Positions 24,359-32,996 of a DNA stretch of 35,198 bases are shown here, piece after piece. The number at the start of each line of letters is the position of its first letter. The first letter of the stretch is position 1. The stretch spans positions 1 to 35,198 of the forward strand of contig NZ_JAEUOI010000020.1 of the NCBI RefSeq assembly GCF_016790145.1, read 5' to 3'. Under the pieces are notes generated by a model. That model was not told the origin of the DNA. It made no database searches and saw nothing but the letters and a program-made list of their open reading frames with translations. The stretch comes from Propionivibrio sp. GTDB taxonomy: Bacteria > Pseudomonadota > Gammaproteobacteria > Burkholderiales > Rhodocyclaceae. The translations under genes were made by a program, and so were the position numbers.

Positions 24359-24439
24359 CCCGGTGGTCATCACGGACTCCGCGTCTGCCGAACTCGGCCG
24401 GTGACGTTCACCTTGGGCGCCACAATACGAGCCTCACCC

Positions 24440-24997
24440 ATGAATGTTCTCAACATACATGAACGCAAATTGGACGTGCCGACTGAACGGGTTGGCGCGC
24501 TCATTGATTCCTTGTCCTCGCGCGAGGATGTACTGTGGCCAAAGCAGGCATGGCCTCGCATGGAATTCGACCGTATCCTGAGTGTCGGGGCCGTCGGTGG
24601 CCACGGCCCGGTTAGATACTTCGTCGAGGCCTATACACCCGGCCGAAGTATCAGGTTCCGTTTCACCGGGCCGCGAGGCTTCAATGGCTATCACGGGTAC
24701 GAAGTGCTCAACCACTCTGCGCAAAGCTGCATCTTGCGGCACACGCTGGAAATGACCACCCAAGGCCCGGCCATCATTTCCTGGCCGCTTGTTTTCCGCC
24801 CCTTGCACGACGCTTTGCTTGAAGATTCACTTGCATTGGCGCAAGCCTCGCTTGGCGAGTCCCCGAATGTCCGGAAGTGGTCATTGTGGGTCAAGGTTCT
24901 CCGCTGGTTCGTTTCCAAAGGCAGTTCGCACCCTCAGGTTACGCCCGACACTGCGCCCCAAGGAACGCTGCGCGATGAAGCTGCGCAGCGTTCCTGA
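24440..24997 (+). CDS. SRPBCC/polyketide cyclase-like ligand-binding protein
   Basis: The ATG at 24440 gives 185 residues. An earlier in-frame start at 24401 adds an odd Arg/Pro leader and is rejected. The middle looks like a START/SRPBCC helix-grip fold: a beta-rich stretch with GPVRYFVEAYTPGRSIRFRF and GFNGYHGYEVL, then a long C-terminal helix (RPLHDALLEDSLALAQASLG). This fold binds hydrophobic ligands, and no substrate can be named. The last codons lie within a strong hairpin. Nothing ties the gene to the hicAB pair beyond proximity. Confidence 0.7.
   Translation: MNVLNIHERKLDVPTERVGALIDSLSSREDVLWPKQAWPRMEFDRILSVGAVGGHGPVRYFVEAYTPGRSIRFRFTGPRGFNGYHGYEVLNHSAQSCILRHTLEMTTQGPAIISWPLVFRPLHDALLEDSLALAQASLGESPNVRKWSLWVKVLRWFVSKGSSHPQVTPDTAPQGTLRDEAAQRS
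24962..24994 (+). terminator. Perfect 12-bp hairpin at the 3' end of the SRPBCC gene
   Basis: GGAACGCTGCGC (24962-24973) and GCGCAGCGTTCC (24983-24994) form a perfect stem with loop GATGAAGCT, ending just before the stop codon. No T-run follows, so it may stall or protect the transcript rather than terminate it. A weaker hairpin with a similar GATGAAGC centre overlaps the cupin stop codon at 23850-23866. Confidence 0.5.
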
Positions 24998-25018
24998 GCT
25001 TGAACGTAGTCAACAAGA

Positions 25019-25501
25019 ATGAGCCGCGCCACGCCACTTCGAGATGCTATCAAAGCCTCGTTCTATCCGTTCGCTCTGGAACGTGGTTTTGTTCGTGGGA
25101 AGGCTTCATCGCTGTTTGTTCCGTTTCGCCGCACGAATGGAAACATGCTTCAGGTCTTTGAAATTCAGTGGGACAAATCCCATCGCCCTCGCTTCGTAGT
25201 GAATTTTGGCGAGGCCCCTTCCGACGGCTGCGAATATTTCGGCAAAAAAATTGGTGCAGAGTTTCTGGAGCCGCAGCATTGCCCTGTTAAAGGCAGGCTG
25301 CAACGCTGGCGCGGCGGTTCAATACGTACCTGGTTCCAGATTAGCAAACCCTGGGCGGAGACTCTTTACACTCTGAAGCGGTCCTATACCCCGGAGGAAG
25401 TCGCGGCACAGCTCATTGCCGGCTTCGCCGAGCTTGAATGCTGGTGGGAAACAAAACACGAAGGCCCGCATGTCTATGTTTGGCGCAGCCCTGTTGGCTG
25501 A
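25019..25501 (+). CDS. Uncharacterised 160-aa protein
   Basis: I do not recognise this protein. It has 160 residues and no signal peptide or TM segment. The N-terminal half reads LRDAIKASFYPFALERGFVR and then VFEIQWDKSHRPRFVVNFGE, a layout seen in small DUF4304-like proteins (helix, then beta strands). The C-terminus is Trp-rich (RTWFQISKPWAETL, ECWWETKHEG). The start at ATG 25019 has no strong ribosome site. It lies 21 bp after the SRPBCC gene, so co-transcription is possible. The next gene runs the opposite way. Confidence 0.65.
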   Translation: MSRATPLRDAIKASFYPFALERGFVRGKASSLFVPFRRTNGNMLQVFEIQWDKSHRPRFVVNFGEAPSDGCEYFGKKIGAEFLEPQHCPVKGRLQRWRGGSIRTWFQISKPWAETLYTLKRSYTPEEVAAQLIAGFAELECWWETKHEGPHVYVWRSPVG

Positions 25502-25590
25502 CAAGTCCTTCAATCGGTCGACAGGATGCTACGCCTTTTGGTGCCCCACGCTGCGCTCCATGCCCTGAAACATTATTACTGTATTGCCGG

Positions 25591-26040
25591 CTATTCCAGC
25601 CTGAGTGTTTTCGCCAGGCGGTCGTAGAGTACGACGTTGACCGTTGCGGCGAGATTCATGCAGCCCACGGTGGGGATATACACGACATCGGTACACCAGG
25701 CACGAACCGATTTGTCGAGCGTTCCGTCTTCCGGGCCGAAAATGTAAAACGCTCGCTCGGGATGGGTGTATTCGGGTAGCGGCCTGGCGCCCTTGACCAG
25801 CTCAATGGCCACCGGCGTGCAGCCGAGCGGGATGACCTGCTTCAGGTCTTCAATGCCGATCAGCGGAATTTTCTGGTGAACTTTCTTGGTGTCGGTGACG
25901 AACTCTTTGGCACGATCATAACGAACACCGGTATAGAAAACCGTATTGACGCCATAGCAGCCGGCGGCACGCAGCACCGAACCGACGTTTTCAGGCGTCT
26001 TGGGGTTGAAAAGTCCGATACAGCAGAAACCTTTGCTCAT
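25591..26040 (-). CDS. TrmH/SpoU-family RNA 2'-O-methyltransferase
   Basis: This 149-residue SPOUT methyltransferase contains the three family motifs. NPKTPENVGSVLRAAGCYG lies near the N-terminus, with N12, N18 and R23. AFYIFGPEDGTLDKSV is motif 2. IPTVGCMNLAATVNVVLYDR is motif 3. These form the trefoil knot that binds S-adenosylmethionine. Such enzymes methylate ribose in tRNA or rRNA, but the exact nucleotide cannot be told from sequence. It is a single-domain form without the N-terminal substrate-binding domain of RlmB. The gene is convergent with the unknown protein at 25019 and divergent from the Old Yellow Enzyme gene. Confidence 0.92.
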   Translation of the reverse strand: MSKGFCCIGLFNPKTPENVGSVLRAAGCYGVNTVFYTGVRYDRAKEFVTDTKKVHQKIPLIGIEDLKQVIPLGCTPVAIELVKGARPLPEYTHPERAFYIFGPEDGTLDKSVRAWCTDVVYIPTVGCMNLAATVNVVLYDRLAKTLRLE

Positions 26041-26208
26041 GGCGGGGTGTGCTCTGGTAGCCAGGCGCCATTGTACGGCTTAAGTCGCTGCGGCTCCGCT
26101 CATGCCGGCACGGGCTCGTCGCTCAGTGGCGCTGCTCATTTGCCTTGATTCTCAAGCCCGCCATTTGCGTTACTATGTCGTTCGCCAAATCTCAGGAGAT
26201 CAAAGTCT

Positions 26209-27279
26209 ATGACCACGCTATTCAACCCGCTCAAAGTCGGGGCGCTGACGGTGCCGAATCGCATTTTCATGGCGCCGCTGACCCGATGCCGGGCCGGCGT
26301 CGAACACGATCCGAATGCCATGATGGCCGAATACTACGCCCAGCGCGCCAGTGCCGGTCTGATCATTGCAGAGGCGACCATGGCGATGGCAGGCAACTCG
26401 TCGTTCTGGATGGAGCCCGGAATCTACTCACCCGCCCAGGTCGCGGGCTGGAAGCTGACCACCGATGCCGTGCATGCGGCCGGTGGCCGGATCTTCCTGC
26501 AGATCTGGCATGGCGGGCGTGCCTGTCATCCGCTGCTCAACGCCGGCGCACAGCCGGTAGCGCCGAGCCCGATAGCCATTAGCGGTGACGAGGTTCGTAC
26601 TCCCGAGGGCAAGAAGCCTTATGTCGTCCCGCATGAGTTGCGCGATGAAGAACTGCCGGGCATTGTCAATGGCTTCAAAAAAGCGGCAGAGAATGCACAG
26701 GCGGCGGGTTTCGACGGTGTTGAAGTGCATGGCGCCAACGGCTATCTGCTCGATGAGTTTTTGCGCGACGGGGCAAACAAGCGGGTTGGCCCTTACGGGG
26801 GCTCTTTAGAAAACCGCGCGCGGCTGATGTTTGAAGTGATCGAAGCCGTCAGTGGCGTGTGGGGCAGCGATCGGGTCGGACTGCGTATTTCGCCGCTCAA
26901 CAGTTACAACAGCATGATCGACAGCGACCCGATCGGTTTATCCACCTGGCTTGCCGAACGGCTCAACGCGTTCGATCTGGCCTATCTTCATGTCATGCGT
27001 GGTGATTTCTTCCAGCAGCAAAGCGGTGATGTCATGACGCCTGTCCGCGCACATTACCGGGGGGTGCTGATTGGCAATATGGGCTACACCGGCGACGAGG
27101 CCGCCAGCGCCGTTGCCGAAGGGAAAGTTGACGCCGTTACCTTCGGTACCGGTTTCCTGGCCAATCCCGACCTGCCGGCCCGCATCAAGGTCGGCGCGCC
27201 GCTGAACACGCCCAATCCTGACACGTTCTATACCCCTGGGCCTGAAGGCTATACGGATTATCCGGTCTTCAGCGCTTGA
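26209..27279 (+). CDS. Old Yellow Enzyme family alkene reductase (NemA-like)
   Basis: This 356-residue FMN-dependent TIM-barrel oxidoreductase shows T25 in APLTRCRAG (FMN tuning). HGANGYLLDEFLRDGANKR carries the substrate-binding pair H174 and N177 and the proton donor Y179. GPYGGSLENRARL is also present, as is the C-terminal FMN phosphate site in VTFGTGFLANPDLPARI. The length is normal for the family. These enzymes use NAD(P)H to reduce activated C=C bonds such as N-ethylmaleimide and nitro compounds, often in detoxification. GGAG at about 26193 supports the start. The stop overlaps an upstream alternative start of the thioredoxin-like gene. Confidence 0.93.
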   Translation: MTTLFNPLKVGALTVPNRIFMAPLTRCRAGVEHDPNAMMAEYYAQRASAGLIIAEATMAMAGNSSFWMEPGIYSPAQVAGWKLTTDAVHAAGGRIFLQIWHGGRACHPLLNAGAQPVAPSPIAISGDEVRTPEGKKPYVVPHELRDEELPGIVNGFKKAAENAQAAGFDGVEVHGANGYLLDEFLRDGANKRVGPYGGSLENRARLMFEVIEAVSGVWGSDRVGLRISPLNSYNSMIDSDPIGLSTWLAERLNAFDLAYLHVMRGDFFQQQSGDVMTPVRAHYRGVLIGNMGYTGDEAASAVAEGKVDAVTFGTGFLANPDLPARIKVGAPLNTPNPDTFYTPGPEGYTDYPVFSA

Positions 27280-27350
27280 TAACGGCCCGTGTCGTCCTTG
27301 TGATTTGGGCGAGACGGCGAGCATTTCATCGAGATATGTCAGGTCGCTTC

Positions 27351-27770
27351 ATGAGCTTACATCAACAAGCCGTCACGACAGGAGATGATCAGGCATCCGA
27401 AGAGTTTCTGGTGATCTGTCTGTGCGCCGAATGGTGCGGTACCTGCCGTGATTACAAGGCGGGTTTCAATGCGCTGGCGGCGCAGTTTCCGGGTACCCGG
27501 TTTCGCTGGCTGGATATTGAAGAGCATGCCGACGAAATGGGTGACCTGGACATCGAGAATTTTCCGACATTGTTCGTTCAGCGCCGGCAGTGGGTGCTTT
27601 TCTTCGGAACGATGCTGCCCTACCTGAACTATTTGTGCAGGATGATCGAAACCTTCCAGGAACAGACAGCGGAGGAAAGCCGGGACTATGTGCTGTCGAA
27701 TCCTGAGCGGCGTGGCTGGCAGGAGAATCAGGACCTCGCGCGTCTGGGAACGATCCAGGACGGGCATTGA
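27351..27770 (+). CDS. Thioredoxin-like protein
   Basis: From ATG 27351 (AGGT 8 bp upstream) the product has 139 residues. ATG 27336 or an upstream start at 27276 are alternatives. The redox motif is WCGTC (W28-C32), with the context LVICLCAEWCGTCRDYKAGF. The cis-proline loop is NFPTLFVQ. The sequence between, FRWLDIEEHADEMGDLDIEN, matches a thioredoxin fold. There is no signal peptide, so it acts in the cytoplasm. The motif differs from the usual WCGPC. The gene follows the Old Yellow Enzyme gene closely, so co-transcription is likely. A functional link is not shown. Confidence 0.87.
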   Translation: MSLHQQAVTTGDDQASEEFLVICLCAEWCGTCRDYKAGFNALAAQFPGTRFRWLDIEEHADEMGDLDIENFPTLFVQRRQWVLFFGTMLPYLNYLCRMIETFQEQTAEESRDYVLSNPERRGWQENQDLARLGTIQDGH

Positions 27771-27906
27771 CACCGGTCTGGAGCGCGCTGCGCAGAGGCC
27801 ACGGAATCAAGGCGAAATGCCAGGGGCAAGTTGATCCAGAACAGCAGCGATCCGGCGCAAACCGCTTCCCTGGCGTGCAGACAGGAGAAGATAAAGGCGC
27901 GCCTGG

Positions 27907-28683
27907 TCAGCGGCGTCTTTTGCGCCCCCCACGTCGCGCTTGCTCACGGCGGAGGATTTTCTGTGCCGTCCTTTCGAGCTCAACCGGGTGCGCCGCTTCG
28001 AGTGCGCGCAAGCGCTCGGTCAACTCCTTGAACGTTGGCGGAAAGCTTGCACCCTTGCAGGAAAAGACAATTTTGTTTTCGCCCTCATCCGCTTCGACGA
28101 CGAGTGTTTTACCGTAAAACGATTCGTCGATTCTGGCGATATGGCTGCTACAGGCGGGATCATCGGCACACAGGTTAACGACGAATATTCCCCCCGCGCG
28201 CAAGGCGGCATGGCAGTGATCGTAAAATGCCGAAGTGCATAGTTGCCCCGGTTGCCCGCCGCTATCAAATCCATCGAGCAGGAGGACATCGAAGGTTTCG
28301 ATTTTACGACGCATGAAATCTGCGCCATCGGCACAGACAATCCGGAAACGGCTACCGTCCTCCGGAACGGCGAACGCCTTTCGTAGCGCGATGACTTCGG
28401 GGGAGATTTCAATTGCGGTGAAGTCGCTGTCGGGTAGCTTGAGGCGACAGTACTTGGCCAGCGAGCCCCCACCAAGGCCGATCATGGCGATACGTTCAGG
28501 CCGTGGCTGAAAAAGCAGGAATCCCATCATGGTGCGCGTATAGTCGAGTACCAGCCGTGCCGGGTCGGCCTTGAGCATGCGGCTCTGGATGGTCGGAAAC
28601 CCGAAGTGGAGCGACAATTCTCCCTGATCTTCGTGTACCAGGGGAGTGTCTGTCACGTAATTGTCATGTAAATCTCTGATCAT
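27907..28683 (-). CDS. Spermidine synthase-fold (methyltransferase-like) protein
   Basis: This 258-residue protein has a class I AdoMet fold: IAMIGLGGGSLAKYCRLKLP (66-85, glycine-rich loop), an acidic residue at E92 in FTAIEIS, and RIVCADGADF and FDVLLLDGFDSGG (131-143). It resembles the spermidine/spermine synthase superfamily. True polyamine synthases have a DxSDP-type motif that is not clear here, so the activity may differ. The last 20 residues are rich in Arg and Lys. The gene is divergent from the giant PPi-PEPCK-like gene. I would call it a spermidine synthase-like protein and not name a substrate. Confidence 0.82.
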   Translation of the reverse strand: MIRDLHDNYVTDTPLVHEDQGELSLHFGFPTIQSRMLKADPARLVLDYTRTMMGFLLFQPRPERIAMIGLGGGSLAKYCRLKLPDSDFTAIEISPEVIALRKAFAVPEDGSRFRIVCADGADFMRRKIETFDVLLLDGFDSGGQPGQLCTSAFYDHCHAALRAGGIFVVNLCADDPACSSHIARIDESFYGKTLVVEADEGENKIVFSCKGASFPPTFKELTERLRALEAAHPVELERTAQKILRREQARRGGRKRRR

Positions 28684-28823
28684 GGGAACATTATCGCAGT
28701 TTGCATGCTCTAAGCCGACGTTGCCTTCCAGTTAATCCTGGCCGCTTCAAGTGTCAGTCAGTGTTTGCGAGGCGCCGGCTTGTTGTATTTGCGCCTATAT
28801 ACTGATTGTGTTCCGACCCCTTC

Positions 28824-31800
28824 ATGAGTACACATATGGATGCCATTGTCAACACCGCAGAAGCTCCTTCCGCCATTGCACCCGAAGACCTGAACGCCGC
28901 GATCAACCTGCGCCTCGCGCTGCTCGGTCTGCCGCTCGCCACCGGCGCCGATGGCGCGTCGTTGACCGGCCTGATGGCGCCAATTCTCGCACGCCAGCGG
29001 GAGCAGAGTCGCCGGCTTAGCGATCGGCTGTGCCCGACCGATACGCGGATTCAGAATTTTCTGAAGGAGTATCTGGCGGATGTTGGCCCCGCACCCCATC
29101 TGCCGGGCCGTACCCTGGTGCTCGATCAGCCCGGTCTGGCGCGCGGCCTGTCGCTGCCGGCCCACGGCGACTTTTTTAAGTCGCCCCTGCTCAGCAGCTA
29201 TCGTCTGCGCAACGGCGTGCTGCACAATCCGGCCAGTGATCGTCGCACCACGGCTGGAGTGTTTCACCTCGTTGAAGGCGGTTTGCCGATCCCCGACGAC
29301 AAGCTGGCCGTGCCGAAGGTGGCATTTTCCCGGCTGCTTGCCTTGGCGCTCACGCCGCCGGACGAATCGTTGCAGTTGCCATTTACTGCCTGTGAGAAGG
29401 TGCCGGCCAAGTGTTTCGTCTCACTGCTGCTGCGCCCCTTGGTGGTGCCTGCCGTTCCCGGCTTTACTACGGAAAAGCGCCTGGAAACCCGCTTCTTCGT
29501 TCCCGGGGCGCTGGTGGCCAATCTCGATTTCGTTGAAAGTATTTTTGGCAATGCCGGCGATCCTTACTTGCCGGAAAACGATGCCTCGCTCGATCCCGAT
29601 AGCTGGACAGGGCACACCGGTTGCGTGATTCTGGCGCCGCACCTGACGCATGTGCCCAAGCACCTGCTCGGTCTCCCGCACTGGGATGCCGCGACGCCGC
29701 TGCAACGCCGCGACGGCATGTGCTACAAGAGCGAAAGCGAGCTGTATAACGGGGGAAGCGCATTCAAGTTGTGCGCGCGAGATGCACGCGGGGTGATTGT
29801 GACAATCATCGCTGACAATTATTTCGGTTACTGCAAGAAGGAAGTGAAGACGCAGATCAGCTATTCGGCGAATCTCTTCGGCTCAGCCGAAGAAGAGCAT
29901 TCCGGCGGGGCGCTGGTTTTTCCGAGTTACAACGAAGGGCTGGAGTACACCGATCTGACGGCTGGCGATAGCTACTCGCTGCAGGAGGTGCTGGCGCGCG
30001 ATTCCGAGCGCTTTGCCCTTCAACCCGCAGGGCATGCGCTTGATCGCATGCACTCGCACATCGTTCTGGTGCCGGAGAAATCGACATTCAGTCTGCGTTC
30101 GCAAAACGTCTCATGGACGACGCCTGATGGCAAGACATCCTCGATCAGGCTGCAGGCGGGGAAAACCTACCTGGGACCCAATGGCTACCGGATGCATATG
30201 GAGCCATTGAGTGCCAATCCTCGTCTTTGGAACCTCGTCGGAACATCGGCAGAAGTGACGGTTTGCCACAAGCCGGCTACCGTTTCCGGTGGGGGCAAAT
30301 CGGAGATATCGAAGGCGATTTCGGATGCGATTCTCGTCGGTTATGTTTATGTGGCCGACCTTGATAAGGATATGGATGCGGTTGCCGCCATTCTTGCTCG
30401 CGATTTTTCCGATCGCTTCAGTGATCCCGAGAAGTGCGGTATCGATCATCGCCTTATCCTGAGCAGCGAACGCTCGATGGGAAGCGTCATCAAGCTGCTG
30501 ACACCGTCCAGCCGCGATTACAACGAGGATTACAACACCTGGCTGCGCGCCATACCGCAACACATCAAGGAGCTTGTCTTCGTGGTCAAGCGTTTCCATC
30601 GGGCGGAGTGGGGCGACGACTGGCGAAGCCACTATTCGGTCGATCTGATCAACGGTCGTCCGGGATATGCGCTGAAGCTGAGAGGCAGCACGCTGATTGT
30701 CAATACCCTACGTGTCGGTTTCGAGAAAGATGGCTCCTGGCGCGTGTTCGGTTTGCGCCATGACTTCCATCCGGCCATCAAGGTGCAGACCGAAGACGAC
30801 ATCACGGCCAGCGTGGTCGCTCCGGCCGGGCAGGTTGCCGGTGAGCCAGGGGCGTTTTCCCGGAAATTTGTGCAAAACTGCGAGCGTCGTCTGTTCCAGA
30901 GGCCGGATGACGCCGTGCACCGCGGCTATGATCGCCAGGCTGAAGCCGATATTGCGACGCCCGGTACCTTTATCTCCAACTTCGAGCCGCTTGAAGGTGC
31001 AGATGCGCGTGAACTGGTTGATGATTCCATTGGTTTCAGTGCCTATACTACCCCCATGCAGCAATTGATTCAGGCCGCTGCCGAGGCGCCCGAGGGTTCG
31101 TCGCCAAAGTATTTCGTTTCATCGGCACACTCGCGCCTGGTCGACGGCAAGCCGACGAAGAACCCTCGCTATCTCCAGTTGCGTCCCGATATCGCGCGCC
31201 CACAAGACAAAGTCACCGCAGACCTGGCAATGCGCCTGTTTCGCAGGCAGTCAAGCGCCGAGCCGCTGATTACACCGGTGCATGTGGTCGCTGCCGGGCG
31301 GCGCAACAATCCTCCGGACGATGGTATCCGGCCGCTTTGTCCGTACAACCCGCTGCACTACATGGAGTTACCCGAACTGTTCATGGAGTTCATCAGCTCG
31401 ATGACCGGAAAGTCACCGTCAACGACGGGTGCGGGTTCCGAAGGCGCGCTGACCAAGGGGCCGTTCAATGCGCTCCCGGCAATCATTGACCTGAATGCCG
31501 CCTTCGTCTCTTACGCACTCACCGGTTACGACGGCTGGGTTTCCTGTGCCGGCTACGTCGGGCCGAACGTACGCGTCGATCACGATGTCAGTCTGCTGGT
31601 ACCCGAGGTTTTTTCACGCATGAGCCCGAGCGAGCGCAGCGCGCAAAACCTGATCGCCATCGGCGCGCTCGAGCGCGTTGCCGATTTCGAGCACGGCGGC
31701 CAGCCCGTTCTCTCCAGCCGGCTCGGCTACCGGATGACGGCACGTTTTGCCAGCACTTTCTTTGGCCGGATATTTCTGCATCCACACGCGGTGTTTACCG

Positions 31801-32279
31801 ATGAAATGCTGCGCCCCGAGTTACAGGACATGGGCATTTTTGCCGATGGGGTGGCCAATATCGTCTCGACGCATCAGCGCGTTGCCGAAAGCTATTTCAC
31901 CGATGGCAGTATTTCGATGGCCTGCCCACCGTTAAGAGCCTTGCTTGAAATCATGGCGCATGGACGAACCGAACAAGGTCATGGGCTGGAATCGCCGGAG
32001 TTGCGTGAGATGTTCACGCGCGAAAGCGTGCTTGCCAGTGACTGGTACGCAGCCCGTCTGGATACCAAACAGCGCAGTGACGAGGCTCGCCTGAAGCGGG
32101 TTGTGGCTTCGCTTTACGAGTTTCTCGACAACCCAGACAATGCCGGGGTAGCGAATCGCCTTGGGCTTGCGGCGCGTCGCGAACAGGCCCAGGGTGAGCG
32201 GGTCCGTGTCGGTTCCGCGGAGTATCGTGCCGGTCTGGTTGGTACCATCGGCCTGCAAGCGCTCGGTGAGGCTGGTTGA
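28824..32279 (+). CDS. Probable PPi-type phosphoenolpyruvate carboxykinase (1151 aa)
   Basis: The reading frame gives 1151 residues from ATG 28824; ATG 28836 is an alternative. Length and sequence fit the pyrophosphate-dependent PEP carboxykinase family known from Entamoeba and Propionibacterium, which differs from GTP- and ATP-dependent enzymes. Visible signatures are CFVSLLLRPLVVP, NYFGYCKKEVKTQISYSANL (332-351, comparable to the Y-x-GE-x-KKG site of other PEPCKs), EEEHSGGALVFPSY and YNPLHYMELPELFMEF. The reaction is PEP + CO2 + phosphate to oxaloacetate + pyrophosphate, or the reverse. It is cytoplasmic. In a polyphosphate/PHA-type bacterium it would link pyrophosphate to carbon metabolism. 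The call is from recalled family patterns, not an alignment, and should be checked. Confidence 0.65.
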   Translation: MSTHMDAIVNTAEAPSAIAPEDLNAAINLRLALLGLPLATGADGASLTGLMAPILARQREQSRRLSDRLCPTDTRIQNFLKEYLADVGPAPHLPGRTLVLDQPGLARGLSLPAHGDFFKSPLLSSYRLRNGVLHNPASDRRTTAGVFHLVEGGLPIPDDKLAVPKVAFSRLLALALTPPDESLQLPFTACEKVPAKCFVSLLLRPLVVPAVPGFTTEKRLETRFFVPGALVANLDFVESIFGNAGDPYLPENDASLDPDSWTGHTGCVILAPHLTHVPKHLLGLPHWDAATPLQRRDGMCYKSESELYNGGSAFKLCARDARGVIVTIIADNYFGYCKKEVKTQISYSANLFGSAEEEHSGGALVFPSYNEGLEYTDLTAGDSYSLQEVLARDSERFALQPAGHALDRMHSHIVLVPEKSTFSLRSQNVSWTTPDGKTSSIRLQAGKTYLGPNGYRMHMEPLSANPRLWNLVGTSAEVTVCHKPATVSGGGKSEISKAISDAILVGYVYVADLDKDMDAVAAILARDFSDRFSDPEKCGIDHRLILSSERSMGSVIKLLTPSSRDYNEDYNTWLRAIPQHIKELVFVVKRFHRAEWGDDWRSHYSVDLINGRPGYALKLRGSTLIVNTLRVGFEKDGSWRVFGLRHDFHPAIKVQTEDDITASVVAPAGQVAGEPGAFSRKFVQNCERRLFQRPDDAVHRGYDRQAEADIATPGTFISNFEPLEGADARELVDDSIGFSAYTTPMQQLIQAAAEAPEGSSPKYFVSSAHSRLVDGKPTKNPRYLQLRPDIARPQDKVTADLAMRLFRRQSSAEPLITPVHVVAAGRRNNPPDDGIRPLCPYNPLHYMELPELFMEFISSMTGKSPSTTGAGSEGALTKGPFNALPAIIDLNAAFVSYALTGYDGWVSCAGYVGPNVRVDHDVSLLVPEVFSRMSPSERSAQNLIAIGALERVADFEHGGQPVLSSRLGYRMTARFASTFFGRIFLHPHAVFTDEMLRPELQDMGIFADGVANIVSTHQRVAESYFTDGSISMACPPLRALLEIMAHGRTEQGHGLESPELREMFTRESVLASDWYAARLDTKQRSDEARLKRVVASLYEFLDNPDNAGVANRLGLAARREQAQGERVRVGSAEYRAGLVGTIGLQALGEAG

Positions 32280-32350
32280 TCATTGAGTACTGAGTTTGGG
32301 CTGTCGGGAGGGGAGGAGTCCCGATTCAAAGCCTCTCAGGCAGGACGGCC

Positions 32351-32845
32351 ATGAGACTGTCTGTGCTGTTTTTTCAGTGCGCGCTGGTTATGGCCTTCTC
32401 TGCCTCGGCCGATGAAGTACCGTCAGCGCTGTCCACTTCATCCGGTCCCAAGCCGGGCGATTGCGTGATGTTCCGCGAAGGTGGTCTTGGCGTGGTATTC
32501 AAGACGCCGACGTACTGGTTGAAAGGTTCGATTGCCGATATTAGTCACGAGCGCCGGTTGGCGGGTCGTTGCCCGAAAATCGGCAAGCAGGTGTCGGCCT
32601 ATACGCGCGAGGACTGGGTGCGAATTGCGGCGGCTACGCCTTGTGTCGAGAATGATGCCGATGTGGGTGAAGTGGCTGTGCTGCGCATCCGTGTCGCCGT
32701 CGAGGAATGGGAAACGCCGTGGTCGAATCAGCATGGAACCGCCGGCTGGCTGTTTCGCGGCTACTTTCTCGACCAGGCACTGAAAAAGGGCGAGTTGATC
32801 GAAATGGACGCAACATGGCTGGAGCGTTGCGAGCCTCGTTCGTAA
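32351..32845 (+). CDS. Small periplasmic protein of unknown function
   Basis: This 164-residue protein begins with a signal peptide (MRLSVLFFQCALVMAFSASA, cleavage after ASA near 20). The mature part is about 144 residues. It contains GDCVMFREGGLGVVFKTPTY, CPKIGKQVSAYTREDW, C-terminal-half Trp residues and four Cys that could form two disulfides. I do not recognise the family. It follows the PPi-PEPCK-like gene by 71 bp in the same direction, with a GGAC-like weak ribosome site. The gap holds a CGGGA...TCCCG hairpin, so it may be separately transcribed. Confidence 0.75.
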   Translation: MRLSVLFFQCALVMAFSASADEVPSALSTSSGPKPGDCVMFREGGLGVVFKTPTYWLKGSIADISHERRLAGRCPKIGKQVSAYTREDWVRIAAATPCVENDADVGEVAVLRIRVAVEEWETPWSNQHGTAGWLFRGYFLDQALKKGELIEMDATWLERCEPRS

Positions 32846-32996
32846 ACACGTACTGTGCCGCCACGAAGCAGTTCCGGGCGAGGCAAGAGCTTAAGATCTT
32901 ACAGGGGTGCTATCCTGCAAAATCGCTTGCATGGTGGTCGAGACAAACAGCAAAAAACCCGCTGGCGACGGGCTAAGCCATCAATCATCTGCCCGA

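Noticed and set aside
23448-25501. Integron gene-cassette array
   Set aside because: Small genes with 3' hairpins suggested it, but no attC with RYYYAAC/GTTRRRY ends and no integrase are seen, and the hairpins differ between genes.
27907-28683. Genuine spermidine synthase (speE)
   Set aside because: The AdoMet fold is clear, but the expected polyamine-site DxSDP motif is not, so only the fold is claimed.
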